The position numbers and the translations under genes were made by a program. The notes under the pieces were generated by a model, which saw only the letters and a list, made by a program, of their open reading frames with translations, was not told the origin of the DNA and ran no database searches. From Massospora cicadina (taxonomy: Eukaryota > Entomophthoromycota > Entomophthoromycetes > Entomophthorales > Entomophthoraceae), in contig JAKSZP010013556.1 in assembly GCA_022478985.1 (NCBI GenBank), forward strand, positions 1-64,000: a DNA stretch of 64,000 nucleotides, read 5' to 3'. Below are positions 12,118 through 23,026 of the stretch, piece after piece (position 1 is the first letter of the stretch; every line of letters begins with the position of its first letter).

Positions 12118-13019
12118 TGTCAAGAGAGTATTTATAACTCTCCAGTTGCCTGCATGGTGGTGCTCAGAGCACAGGACCAACATAAGGGAACTAGTCATCA
12201 GTGTTTTAATAAGAGTAGCCCAGCAGAGGGTGCTTAAGCTGAAGTGATATAAGGTGAGGGTGTTTAGCACAATAAGAGTAATAGATTGAGCAAACAGCAA
12301 AACTTGGCTGTGCCTCAAAGGGAAGTTCATTAACGAGTTTTTAAAGGGCAAGAGTGCATGGGTGACCTGATTTGGTGGGAGCCTGGTAGGCCCAGCTGTG
12401 TATCTGAGTCTGTAACAATTTTAAAGGATATAAATTGGCTAACACATCATATAACCTCCTCAAAGAGGTCTGCACACAGGTTTGCCCAAGTCAACATAGG
12501 AAAATTGTAAAATGATTAGGGGTTTTATTAGGAAAGATGACCAATGAAAAACGTTAGTCTCAAGCAAGCATAATTAAGCCAACTTGGGGAAATATATATA
12601 AATTAGCAAAAGTGGTAATAAACCTTGATGCACCAATAGGCACACACTTCCATCTGACAGGGTAACATACTTTGAAAATGACCTTACTAGAGTGATTAAT
12701 TGAAATTAAACCCACATGAGTTTACAATTTCATAAATATAATGAGTTTCAAGCCCCAGTTTACCAATTAATCATATTGAGTCATCATCATTTTATAGAAA
12801 ACTCATCCATTTTAATGTGAGAGCTGAAACAAGGGGCTGGGCTTTAGACACCTCACTTGTACCAACCTGGGCATACCTAGCCTGTACCCAGCGTTGATCC
12901 AAGGTGTGCTTAATTTCAGAAAGGTCCTGCAATTTGACCCTTTGGACCTCCTGCCTTCCAGCCTTGCCCTTGCTGTTGGTGCCCTCAATAAGGTTATGTA
13001 AACATGACAGACAAGTAGC
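12118..13019 (-). mobile_element. Solo LTR of the D/E chromovirus family in element A
   Basis: 902 bp, homologous along its length to the D and E LTRs, starting TGTCAAGAGAG and ending ATGACA. The flanks are a perfect 5-bp duplication, GACAA (12113-12117 and 13020-13024). No internal sequence remains, as expected after recombination between the two LTRs of a full element. Without it and one GACAA, the integrase frame of A reads through (ITKGQVAQVVLRN). The self-primer site near 12535 is mutated here. Confidence 0.92.
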
Positions 13020-13635
13020 TCAGGTGGTTCTAAGAAATTAACATGCACAGCAGATGAAAAAAGCCAATGATGATGTTGGACATTTTGGAGTATAAGCCAC
13101 CTGGTTGAGACTCATTGTTGTATTTTTGTTAAATACCTACACTGAAGTCAGTAACTATGCAGTCACATGGCATGCCTTACAAGTCTTTGCTAAGTTGCCA
13201 GATTTCTAGAAACCCCTGAACCCTATACCAACACCTGTACTATCTGAGATGTGGGGCAGCTACTTTATGGGACCTTTAAGAGTTGCAACAGATAATCATA
13301 ATATATTTAAATGACTAAATTTTCAGTCATTATCCTGTCACCAAAACAGTTTTCTGAGCTAATGCAACCACCACTGCCCAGTTCCTAAATGCAGATATTT
13401 ACTATCTCTGGTCAACCTCACCTTATCCTGACTGACTGTGGATTGCATTTTAATAAAACTTAATTAAGGTAATGATGGCCCAGCTATGCATCTGGTACTC
13501 TGACAACAGCATACAACCTTTAATGTAATGGCCTAATTGAAGAGATGAATCATACTGATGCATGCCCTGGAATAAAGTGTCATTGACAACCCTTATAAAG
13601 GGCCCAAACGCTTGCCCACATCCTCTGGGAATGCC
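13020..13635 (+). pseudogene. Element A integrase, middle part
   Basis: The zinc-domain histidines are visible (HAQQMKKANDDVGHFGV near 13042), followed by core remnants. The second catalytic Asp is kept in ILTDCGLHFNKT near 13420-13458. Many stops. Element C cuts it at 13635, and the C-terminal part continues at 19690. Confidence 0.65.
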
Positions 13636-14523
13636 TGTAACAGACCAGTTCTTTCCAGTAATGGACAAAAGAATTGGGCAATACCCATCAGGTAATAGTC
13701 CACAAACTTTATAAAATCCCAGATAGTGCTCTGTAAGTCCACATTCCACTATGATAAGGTTGAAGCCATCCTTGGATAATGGTTAGGATAATCATTAATC
13801 CTAACAATGATCCTTGACTCCAGGTGAAGGCCAATAGAGAATCCCTTAAGTAACTGAGTTCAGCGTCCTGGAGAAAGGCATTCATCAATGTATATTGCTC
13901 AATAAAATTAAAAATTAAAATAATTTTTATTAAGATATGTTTATTGAGCCAACTGAGTAAGAACACAGAATTGAGGAATAAAATTCTACTCAATTCTTTT
14001 TTGTAGTATGCAAATAATAATTTCTTAGACCTTTTTTAAGTCTTATGAAATTGTTAGTCTGAAATAGTTGATAATTATGATTTTAAACATAGGATCAGTG
14101 ATTATTGACAATTAATAACTGTCAATACTCAAAATTTAAAAGGTTTATTTTTAGACCTGAAGATCTTGCTTTAATCAAATTGATGAAAATTTGGGACCCC
14201 TTTTTATGGATTATTTTGTCTGCAAAATGAATGAATTACTCTGTTTGCTTGAAAATTACTCCGTTTGAAACCCCTATAAATAGGGGTTTTTTTCAAGACC
14301 CACATTTGGAGATAATCCAACATTATTGTCAGATCAGTTATTAATGTTCCTTGGATTTCTTGAGCTTGGATTCATTGGATCCCTCAAGGTGGTACAAGGG
14401 TCTTCATTTAATATTGAATTTTGCCCCAATTTGGTGGTTTTTCTCTTATTAAAATTATTGTTTTGTTTGTTAATATTAATTCTAATAACAATTTGATAGT
14501 CAGAAATATCCTGTACCATCACA
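13636..14523 (-). repeat. Element C 3' LTR
   Basis: 888 bp, left copy. In element orientation it starts TGTGATGGTACAGG just after the polypurine tract (AAAGGGTGGTGA) and ends TTACA. It contains a perfect palindromic TATA-like site, CCCCTATAAATAGGGG (14271-14286), and the site ACACAGAATT (13963-13972) that also occurs next to the 5' LTR. Confidence 0.9.
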
Positions 14524-14529
14524 TCACCA

Positions 14530-15947
14530 CCCTTTGAGGCAAGAAATTCCTTAATTTCTCAGGACAATGGTGAAAATCTTCAGTTGTTTGCCATGTAGAT
14601 TCTTCAATGGGGTAATCCTTCCATTTGACTAGAAATTTGCGTTGCCCCATACCACTTTGCTGTCTAATATTTCCTCAACCTCATATTCGGGATTGTTACA
14701 CAGTGCAGGTTGGAGGGGGAAAGTTTTCTCTGGAAGTGCCCCTTTAAACAACTTGAGTTGAGAAAACTGGATAGTGGGATGTGCTCTTGATCCTTCTGGT
14801 AATGATAATTCAAAAGCCACTGAATTTACTTGTTTAATTACTTGGTATGGACATATCCATACAGGACCAAACTTGTTATGTGGAACTTTGGTATTATAGT
14901 TCTGAGAGTGAATCAACACATAACTTCCCACTCTAATTCCTGGATTGTCCCATCTTTTCTTGTCCGCCTTCTGTTTTTGGGATTTTGTGGCCTGATCCAA
15001 ACGCTGCTTTAAGAGTTTCAAAGTTCCTATAGCCTTCTTGGCAATCTCATCTGGTGTGGGGTTCTGACCTCCCACTGAAGGGTTCCAAGGATCTGGATGA
15101 AATCCAAAATTTGCAAAAAAGGGGGACATTCCAGTTGATTCATAAACCAAGTTGTTATATAAATATTGGACTAATCCTAACCAATCCCTCCTGTCTGTCT
15201 GATGGCCTGACATATAACAATAAAGGTATTGTTCAAGCACCTGATTTACATTTTCTGTCTGACCATCCAATTGAGGATGATAAGTAGAGGATTGACAAGG
15301 CTTAATTTGTAGGTTGTCCAATAGATGGTTCCAAAATTTTGATACAAACTGGGGTTCTCAATCAGAAATTATTTCCTTGGGTACTCCATGGCGAGAAAAA
15401 ACTTCCTCCAGAAACAAAGCTGCTGCTCCCTTTGATATGATCTGGGTGGAACATGGAATAAACTCTGCATATTTGTTAAACGGTCAACAACAACCATTAT
15501 GGCATCAAATCCTCTGGACTTAGGTAAAGAAAAGATAAAATCCACACTAATGGGTGACCAAGGCTTGTGGGGTCTCTGCAAGGGCATTAGCTTCCCCACA
15601 GGAAGTTTGCACTGAGGCTTGACCTGGGCGCAAGTCAGACATTGACTCACATACTCCTTAACCCATCTTACTATCCCAGGCCAGGAGTAATGTCTAGTGA
15701 TTAGTTCTAGGGTTTTGGTACTTCCCGGATGTCCAGCCAGTGGATGGTTATGGCAGGCCTCTAAAACCTCCTTCTGTAAATTCTTAGTGGGAACCCATAT
15801 CTTCCCCCAGTAGTGAATCCCATTCTCCTCTTTAATGAAATCTTTTGAATTTGGGTGAAGGTCCATTAACCAACTCCTGAAATAGCCTCTTCCCAAATTT
15901 GGTTTTCCCTTGGGCAACTCAGATTCTTCTAAGTTCCCAGGCTCCAT
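14530..15947 (-). pseudogene. Element C integrase with C-terminal chromodomain
   Basis: The HHCC zinc domain is complete (HNHPLAGHPGSTKTLELI, then CLTC). The core has SVDFIF (first Asp), SD followed by a TGA stop and EPQFV near 15350-15365 (second Asp present; the stop fits CGA to TGA), and GQTENVNQ (catalytic Glu) in the 230-residue frame 14629-15321. A GPxW/Y-type C-terminal domain follows. The end is a chromodomain: EYEVEEILDSKVVW, a frameshift near 14635, then FLVKWKDYPIEESTWQ. Chromodomains bind methylated histone tails and steer integration to silent chromatin. One stop and one or two frameshifts inactivate it. Confidence 0.9.
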
Positions 15948-17835
15948 CTTTAATTAACAAAAAGACATCAGGAGGTAACATGGTGGCCATAATAATTTTA
16001 TCTAACTCATGTGGAGTATAAGATAGCCCCAGATCCCAGCTTAAAAGATCTGAGAGTAAATTCTCTTTGCCTGGGTGGTATTCAATCTTGAACACAAAAT
16101 TGGATAACTCCAGATGCCAGTGAGACTGTCTCTGATTCATTTGTTGTGGTTTCTTATAGAACTTCAGAGCTTTATGATCAGTCTGAATAATGATAGGCCA
16201 ATGGGCATACATCAAGTGGTGTTGCCACTCCTGGAGTGCTGCCACTATGGAAATAACTCTTTATCATAAATAGGGTAGTTGGTTTCTGCAGGCTGCATTT
16301 TACAGCTGTAGTAGCAGATGGGATGTTCTATTCCATCCTCCCCTTGTTGCAGAAGAATGGCACCAATCGCACAGTTGGATGAATCAGTTTTGAGTATAAA
16401 CAGCTTCTCTGGATCTGCATGAGCCAAGACAGGGGCTTCAATAAGTTTTCTTTTTATTTCTTGTTAAAGCTTCCTCTTCTTCTAAACTTCACTGGAAGGG
16501 CACCTTCCCCATTAATCTAGTTAGGGGTATTGCCACTGTGGAAAGATTTTTAGAAAACCTTCTCAGGAAGTTGACCATTCCTAAAAAACTTCTCACCCCA
16601 TTTTATCCATTGAAGCTTTCCATTCCTTGATAGCCTTAAGCTTGTCAGGGCATATCGTCAGCCCTTCTTTGAAAACACAGCCCCAAAATGTTACTGATGA
16701 CTTGTGGAACTCACATTTTGAGGGTTTTAGTTTGAGTCCTGCATCTTGAATGGCTTTCAGGACAGACTTTACATCCTCAATGTGTTGTTCTTTTGTTTTA
16801 GAGGATACTAATATATCATCCATATAGGCAATACAGCAACGTCCCAATAAGTCATGGAGCACATGATCAATTAGCTGTTGGAACACAGCTGGGGCATTTC
16901 TTAGTTTAAAGGGCATCACCCAATATTCAAAAATTCCCCATTGGCATTTGAATGCCATGAATTTCTGATGATCCGGGTGCACCGGTACTTGATATAAAGC
17001 CTCTACTAAGTCTAACTTGGTAAACCAAGTGCTTCCAGAGATCATAGGCAAAATGTTCTCAAAAAATGGTAGTGGATAAGAGTTTGGTTCAATCACCTCA
17101 TTTAGTTTGTGGAAATCCATGCAAGGCCTAAGATCTCCACTAGCCTTAGGTACTAACAGGATTGGAGAGACCACAGAAGATTTGGAGGAAACAATTGATC
17201 TGGATTTCAGCATGGTATCAATGTATTTCTCTAATGCTTCCCTTGATCTTCAGTTCAATGTATAAATAGGACATCCTCTTGGCAATTCTGAGTCCTTCTT
17301 GAACTGGAAATTGAGAGAAAATGGGCCACAAGCATCAAACTTAAGTAGTTCTCAAGGGCCAAATACACTGTCAAACTCAACATATTCCTTGGGCAAGGCA
17401 TTGTCAGTTACTATTTCAGACAAAATTTCAAGCCTGGATGATGTGGGCTCACAAGTTATGAACTTCCATTGAAGGGATAGGGAATCCGTGGGATTAATAG
17501 TAACCTCTTTGGTCAGCATATTGAACTGAGGTGTGAACTGGTGCCACCATTTCATTTCCAACACCACAGGTTAAGATAGTTGAATTAGAGTGCAGAAGCT
17601 CTCATCAAATAGTCATTCCCCTTGACCAATTTGGAGCTGTCCTCCAACCCTCCCAAAACACATCAGTCTTAGTAGAATCTGCTAAAGACACTTTACCCAC
17701 CTTTTTTAAGGGCAGGTTCCGTTTTTGCACAAGCTCAATTTGGATGTAGTTCTCATTAGCCCCAGTGTCTACTAAAGCTGTCACTTCTTCATGGTTTTGA
17801 CCATTGACTATTTTAAGTGGAAGGAGTATATAGGG
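15919..17835 (-). pseudogene. Element C protease, reverse transcriptase and RNase H
   Basis: The protease active site ALVDTGANENYI is intact (DTG at 17761-17769). RT occupies most of 16593-17213 in one 206-residue frame with PILLVPKASGDLRPCMDF, TKLDL and the catalytic YMDD at 16815-16826, plus the thumb KLKPSKCEF. RNase H follows in two frames: LKTDSSNCAIGAILLQQG (16245-16427) and QTDHKAL with YHPGKENLLSDLLS (15919-16245). Breaks lie near 17220-17350, 16440-16590 and 16245. With all catalytic residues kept, this is the best preserved pol in the window. Confidence 0.9.
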
Positions 17836-18797
17836 TTAATGTGCAGAGTCTTCTTTATTGGTAGGAGTCTCATAGACTGGAGCAGATGATGCAATTTGCT
17901 CTGAACTAGCCTGAACAGACCCAAGGGTGTTGGTTATGGCAACCATTTCATGGTTTTCTTTAGAGTGCGCAGGTTGTTCTGCTTGAGGATGCTTGGTGAG
18001 ACATAGGGGTTCAGACTCTCCATGGTGAATATCCTTTCCTTTTACACTCTTGTACACTTGGACATATAAAAGATCCCGCTTAGTTTTGCAATTTTAAGAT
18101 GGTGCTCTACATTCCTAGCACAACGGATCTCCCTCCTCCAACTTCTCAGCAATAGGCGTTGCCGCCAAGGCTGAAAGAAGGTCTGGGTGTAAGTTTTGTC
18201 TAAACATCTGTGGAAGATTTGTGGAAACAACCTTTGCTGCACAAGCAAGTGGACAGAATGAACATGCATATTCTTCTACGGACCCCTTTCCCTGAGTTGA
18301 TAACAACAAAGCTGACCATGCTGCATCTTGACCTTCATCAGGACATGCCACTTGATCAATTAACTGAAGACAATCATCCAGTGTTTCAGGCAGCTTCTTC
18401 TGTTTATCTAGGAGATTTATGATCCAAGTGGCAGACTTATCAGGTAACTCATTCAAAACTTGAGAAATCTGATAAGCAAAAGTAGGATTTTCTCCCCATG
18501 TCTTAGATAAGTGACCTTGGAAACGCACTATGTTATAAACTTCTTAAATTTTCTCCAAAGCTAAGGTTCCCAGGATAGGCTGAATAGGACTAACTTGATT
18601 TGTAGCTGCTTCATGGTTGACAGGACTTGAAATACATCCCTTCATCATCCAATAGATCTCATGCATTAGAAATAACAATGTTAAGTTGATCATCAACATG
18701 GTAGGAGAATGTTGATACCAGTCAGGTAAGAGAGGTTGAACAGGCACCTCCCTTGAAACTCTCACCACAGACCAAAAACTAAATAAATTCTGTGTAA
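17836..18797 (-). pseudogene. Element C gag
   Basis: A 137-residue frame (18115-18528) reads as a Gag capsid (FQGHLSKTWGENPTFAYQIS onward). Near 18100-18125, Cys-containing pieces (DPLC, stop, ECRAP) look like a broken zinc knuckle. The stretch upstream (18544-18797) carries helical Gag-like pieces in another frame. Position between the 5' LTR and the protease supports the call. Confidence 0.7.
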
Positions 18798-19684
18798 TGT
18801 AATGGACTGGTTTTTTCCAGTAATAGACAAAAGAACTGGGCAATACTAACCAGGTAATAGTCCACAAACTTTATAAAATCCCAGATAGTGCTCTGTAAGT
18901 CCGCATTCCACTATGATAAAGTTTGAAGCCATCCTTGGATAATGGTTAGGATAATACTTAATCCTAACAATGATCCTTGACTCCAGGTGAGGGCCAATAG
19001 AGAATCCCTTAAGTAACTGAGTTAAGCGTCCTGGAGAAAGGCATTTATCATAGTATATTGCTTAATAAAAAAATTAAAATAATTTTTATTAAGATATGTT
19101 TGTTGAGCCAACTGAGTAAGAACACAGAATTGAGGAATGAAATTCTACTCAATTCTTTTTTATAGTATGCAAATAATAATTTCTTAGACTTTTTAAGTCT
19201 TATGAAATTGTTAGTCTGAAATAGTTGATAATTATGATTTTAAACATAGGATCAGTGATTATTGACAATTGATAATCACTGTCAATAAAAAGATTCAAAA
19301 GGTCTATTTTTAGATCTGACAATCTTGTTTTGAGTGAATTGATAAAAATTTGGGACCCCTTTTTATGGATCAATTTTATCTGCGAAATGGATGGATTACT
19401 CCATTTGCTTAAAAAATTACTCCATTCAAAACCCCTATAAATAGGGGTTTTTTTGAGGCCCGCGTTTGGAGGAAATCTGACATTATTGTTGGATCAGTTA
19501 TTAATGTATTTTGGATTTCTCAAGCTCAGATTCATCAGATTCCTTGAGGTGGTACAAGGGTCTTCATTTAATAATAAATTTTGCCCCAATTTGGTGTTTT
19601 TCTCTTATTAAAATTATTGTTTTGTTTGTTAATATAATTCTAATAATAACAATGTGATGGTCAGGAATATCCTGTACCATCACA
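18798..19684 (-). repeat. Element C 5' LTR
   Basis: 887 bp, right copy. It aligns throughout with 13636-14523, mostly with transitions. Its U5 end forms a short hairpin, ACTGG and CCAGT around six T residues (18805-18820). It carries ACACAGAATT at 19122-19131; the same ten bases lie next to the LTR on the internal side in minus orientation. Confidence 0.9.
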
Positions 19685-19689
19685 GTGCC

Positions 19690-20105
19690 ATACTAAAATC
19701 CATAGTACTACCAAGTATACATCATACAAATTACTGTTTATAATATAATTTCAGTCCAATTGTTGGATATACAACTCAGCAACCTTTCCCATCAACTTGC
19801 CATCTTGAATGGTCTGACATAAAGAAATTAGTAAAAATCAGGCTATCAAATGAAGGCTATCTATGACAACTGCCTCAAAACCCTCCAGGTTTTTACAGTA
19901 GGATATCTAGTTCTCCCATATTGACATGAACTTATAAACTTATACTCCAATAAAATTTACCCACACTTTAAAGGGACATTTAAAGTTACCAAAGTACTCC
20001 CATATGGAAACTACAACCTATAAACCCTTAACAGAGTACCATACCAGTCAACCTTCAATGACAACTGTCTCAAACTATACCAATATAAAAACAAATAGGG
20101 GTGAG
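19690..20105 (+). pseudogene. Element A integrase C-terminal remnant and polypurine tract
   Basis: Resuming after C, a degraded reading includes HFKGTFKVTKVLPYGNYNL, which resembles the GPF/Y module at the end of Ty3/Gypsy integrases. The stretch ends in AATAGGGGTGAG, a polypurine tract, directly before the 3' LTR. No other gene is seen. Confidence 0.5.
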
Positions 20106-20354
20106 TGTCAGCTGGGTTAACAATTCACCAATATTTAGTGAAATAGTAATTTACCACTCTATGAATATTCATTTTTTGCTAAGTTCCACCAATTTTCCTA
20201 AGTCTATTTGAGGCTGTGAAATAATCCTAAAAAATGGGGTATAAAAACCCTTTTTTAGTATCACAATAAAGTATCATATTATAGAGCTTAAGTTTCAATT
20301 GAGTTTGATTTATTCCAAACTAAGAGATTCTTTCCCTAGAAATTTTTATTATCA
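20106..20354 (+). repeat. Element A 3' LTR
   Basis: About 249 bp, starting TGTCAGCTGGGTTAAC, related to 1098-1337. The exact 3' end is uncertain by a few bases because the copies diverge there and no target duplication confirms it. Confidence 0.72.
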
Positions 20355-20719
20355 TATTACCACTGAGATCAACAATTTATATTCAGATACACTCTCCCTT
20401 GTCTTATCCCTATCACAATTTATTTATCTTCATCTGCTTTCTTTTTAAAACCTTTTAAAACCCTTTTTTGCAAATTTTTGATAGATCAGGTATATAAGCC
20501 TGCTCTTGATTCTTAATAAACTATCAAATTTCCTTTCTTCATTTTTCTCTGCTGTTTTTATTGGTCTTTAACCCAATGAGCTAATGTTGATTTATTTGGA
20601 CATAATGCCCTCTTGCCGGACTAATGCCTGATCACTGAAATGGCTGATTGAACCAAAACTGGAGGTGTCACCTGAGCCTTAGGTTATGATCAACCTGGGA
20701 TTCTCAAGCTATTATGACA
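20355..20719 (+). repeat. Remnant I: LTR 3' part with primer site
   Basis: The stretch has LTR-like parts: GGTATATAAGCC (TATA box), AATAAA near 20512, and an end at TATTATGACA. It is followed at 20723-20738 by TGGTGATCCTGCCAGG, which matches the candidate primer sites of B, H and L. Its start and the matching 3' LTR are not in view; A may be inserted in it. Confidence 0.45.
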
Positions 20720-21256
20720 AAGTGGTGATCCTGCCAGGTACAATACCGTAAAGCCTATAACCAATATCCTAAATAACCAAGTTACTGCCATTTACTTTAT
20801 ACAAACATGCACCAAAAAGAATCTCAAAAATTTGATCATAGTCTCATCAACAATTGAATGAAAAACTATAATGCATAAGGAGATGACTATGGGGTCAGCT
20901 CCCAGCAACATTTGTAAGAATTTACCAGCATTCTCACTGGAACTCCTAAAAAATAGCATAGTGTCAAACTACCTTTTTAATCCTGGAACCAATGGCAAGC
21001 TCTTGCATGAGACAAATTTTTAAATTTTTGGACTATCAACTCTATAAAAAAGTTCTGTCAGCTTAAACTCCAGAATTTTTCAGATATTAACAAATTTTTC
21101 ACCACTTTCTATAACCTTATAGTACTTTGGGGACAGATTACCTACCACCACTGTGAAGAAGTCAATCAGCAACTCCCTCATCCAAGAATGCATACACAAC
21201 CCATAATTAAAGATAATTCTTAACTCAGAAAACCCCTACAACAAATCTGGTATATG
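20720..21256 (+). pseudogene. Remnant I: gag-like debris
   Basis: Downstream of the primer site is sequence with many stops. Scattered pieces (FLDYQLYKKVLSA) suggest a Gag capsid, but no motif is decisive. It ends where a G-type LTR begins. Confidence 0.3.
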
Positions 21257-22036
21257 TGTTGAGATTCTGGCACTTTAGTGCTCATAGGTGATTTTGACAC
21301 AGGATTTCAACAATATAGTGGATGCTGGAGTATTAAAACTCTTGACTGCTGCTAAATTTTTGAGGGAAAGTAAACTACTAATATATGTAAACTTTATTAG
21401 TTTAAAATAACAACAAGATTATATCTTTAGATGAGCTAAACAAGTGATACTTTATAAAATTAACACCTTCTAGTATTTATACTACTCTGAGCCTAATAGT
21501 GAGATGTAAGGGAATTCAGGCTAGGCAGAGCATAGCTCATTTAGTTAAATGATGATTTAGCCTATAAGAGCTCTCAAAAATCCTTTCACTTTAGAGGGCT
21601 TGATTTTAGATGTTAGGTTGGTAGTGGGGATGACAAATCCATGCGGTAACAACTTGATATACTTTATCCAATCAAGCATCTTGAAAATGTTTTCATTTCA
21701 GCCAATTATCAGAAGCCTAGAAGTTGATTGGTGGGTAAAATATTCACCCTTTAGAATCCCCTTCAGGGCTATAAAAGGGGGTTGTTTTCCCTTGAGCAGT
21801 AGCACTAAATTTAAATTAGTGCACAGGTGAACTTCAAAGTCAGTTCATATAAGCTACTTGAGGTTTGGCATATTCATATTATCTAGATTTAAAATTACTT
21901 GGCTGAAATTTAGGAGTAAAATCATTACTACAATCTGGACAATTCCATCAAGATATAGACTAAGAATTTTTAGTAATACTTAAACTATTTGCCACTGGAA
22001 CATCTTCCCAACTAGTGAAAATTCAATTTTATGACA
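21257..22036 (-). repeat. Element G 3' LTR, left limit tentative
   Basis: In element orientation the tract GAAGGGGGTAA is followed by TGTCATAAAATTG, as at the 3' LTR of element H, so the right limit at 22036 is well supported. The left limit is taken at TGTTGAGATTCTG (21257). The partner LTR is not in the window. A TATAAAAGGGGG site at 21771 lies on the opposite strand. Confidence 0.5.
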
Positions 22037-22448
22037 TTACCCCCTTCAAGAAGGTTGGAGGGAGAATAAGGGCATGGAATTCGTCCATGCACTCTATTTA
22101 TAGTAACTCTAGAGTAAAGAATTAATGGATTTTCATTTCCCTCTTAAAAGTGAGGATTGAAGGTCCTTCCTATAGGGACCTGAGCTACTCACTTCTAGGA
22201 GTAATGCAGTTATGGTATTATAGAACCAAGTCAGGTATTTGAAAGGAGGTAGAGGTGGTCTGAGCTCAATAGCTGCTTGGCCCTCTTTAATGATGTCTTT
22301 AGCTAGATTAGTTATAGCATCATATTGTTACTGGATTATGTGTTGGGACAACCTCTTCATGGCCTTGTCAGGATCATCAGTCCTAGCAGAAAAGACATAT
22401 TTAGCTAAGAGAGCGAGTACCCCAGGTTCTCAACCATATAAAACACAG
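22037..22448 (-). pseudogene. Element G integrase C-terminal part
   Basis: A minus-strand frame of roughly 100 residues with two internal stops runs from LYG-stop-EPGVLALLAKYVF to SLLRGK, ending about 170 bp before the polypurine tract. Alone it is not recognisable. Joined to 35051 upward it continues the integrase at the usual MSPFxxLYGREP position. H has separated the two halves by 12.6 kb. Confidence 0.72.
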
Positions 22449-23008
22449 TGTTGAGATTCTGATATGACTGGATGATAAGCCCTAAATAGCTACAGCGGAT
22501 TGGCTAAAAACTGCTGACCATGAACAATAGTTTACAAATATTTGAGCGCCTTGGGATAAGGCAATATTGGGTCTGAAAGGATAATTCTTAAGTTGCCTCC
22601 AAACAAATCAATTAGGTGATGTTGACATTTAGTAAATATTGAGATCACCTCAAACTAAGGCAATAGAAAATTTAAGAGTAGCATACTCTGCTGAAGCCAA
22701 TGAAAATATGGCAGAACTGAGTGGTCTAAGCCAAAAAAGCAGTATTGACTGAAGTCACTGATATATAAGTGAGATAAAAAATTTAAGAAGGAGGATTTTT
22801 AGTAGGAAAAAGGAGAGCAAAGCAGAAGGAATCTGCTGACATTAATTAAATAAAAGTGTAGTTAGAGCATATTGCTTCATATTTTATTAAATTATTTGCA
22901 GTTTGCTTTGAGGACTGGTGATCCTCACATCATCCGTCTGTTTCTCAGTGGGTTCAACCATGTGTGACCATTACAGCATAACTCAAACAAATTGCTGAAA
23001 TTATAACA
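22449..23008 (+). repeat. Element H 5' LTR
   Basis: From TGTTGAGATTCTG to ATTATAACA. It aligns with 34479-35045 throughout, including AGAAGGAGGA and TAGTAGGAAAAAGGAGAG blocks. CATAT-TGCTTCATATTTT regions follow a GATATATAAGTGAG TATA-like site near 22758. Confidence 0.92.
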
Positions 23009-23026
23009 TTGGTGCTCACTACAGGG
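23009..23026 (+). promoter_or_regulatory. Element H candidate tRNA primer-binding site
   Basis: TTGGTGCTCACTACAGGG directly follows the 5' LTR. Element L has the same 18 bases next to its own 5' LTR, so the two share a primer tRNA even though their LTRs differ. Confidence 0.65.

Larger units (their letters stand above)
13636..19684 (-). mobile_element. Element C: chromovirus, least damaged element here
   Basis: LTRs of 888 bp (13636-14523) and 887 bp (18798-19684) enclose gag, protease, RT, RNase H, integrase and a chromodomain on the minus strand. Flanking 5-mers are ATGCC (13631-13635) and GTGCC (19685-19689), differing by one transition. Protease DTG, RT YMDD, RNase H and integrase motifs are all recognisable with catalytic residues in place. 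A few stops and frameshifts break the polyprotein. It is inserted in element A's integrase. Confidence 0.93.
1098..20354 (+). mobile_element. Element A: old Ty3/Gypsy element split by B, C and a solo LTR
   Basis: A is bounded by a related LTR pair (1098-1337 and 20106-20354) that starts TGTCA and shares TGGGTTAACAAT. Its own order is gag, protease-like, [B], RT, RNase H, integrase part 1, [solo LTR], integrase part 2, [C], integrase tail, polypurine tract, LTR. That is the Ty3/Gypsy order. All parts carry many stops and frameshifts. A clean target duplication was not found at the outer ends, so the boundaries are good to a few bases only. Confidence 0.8.
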
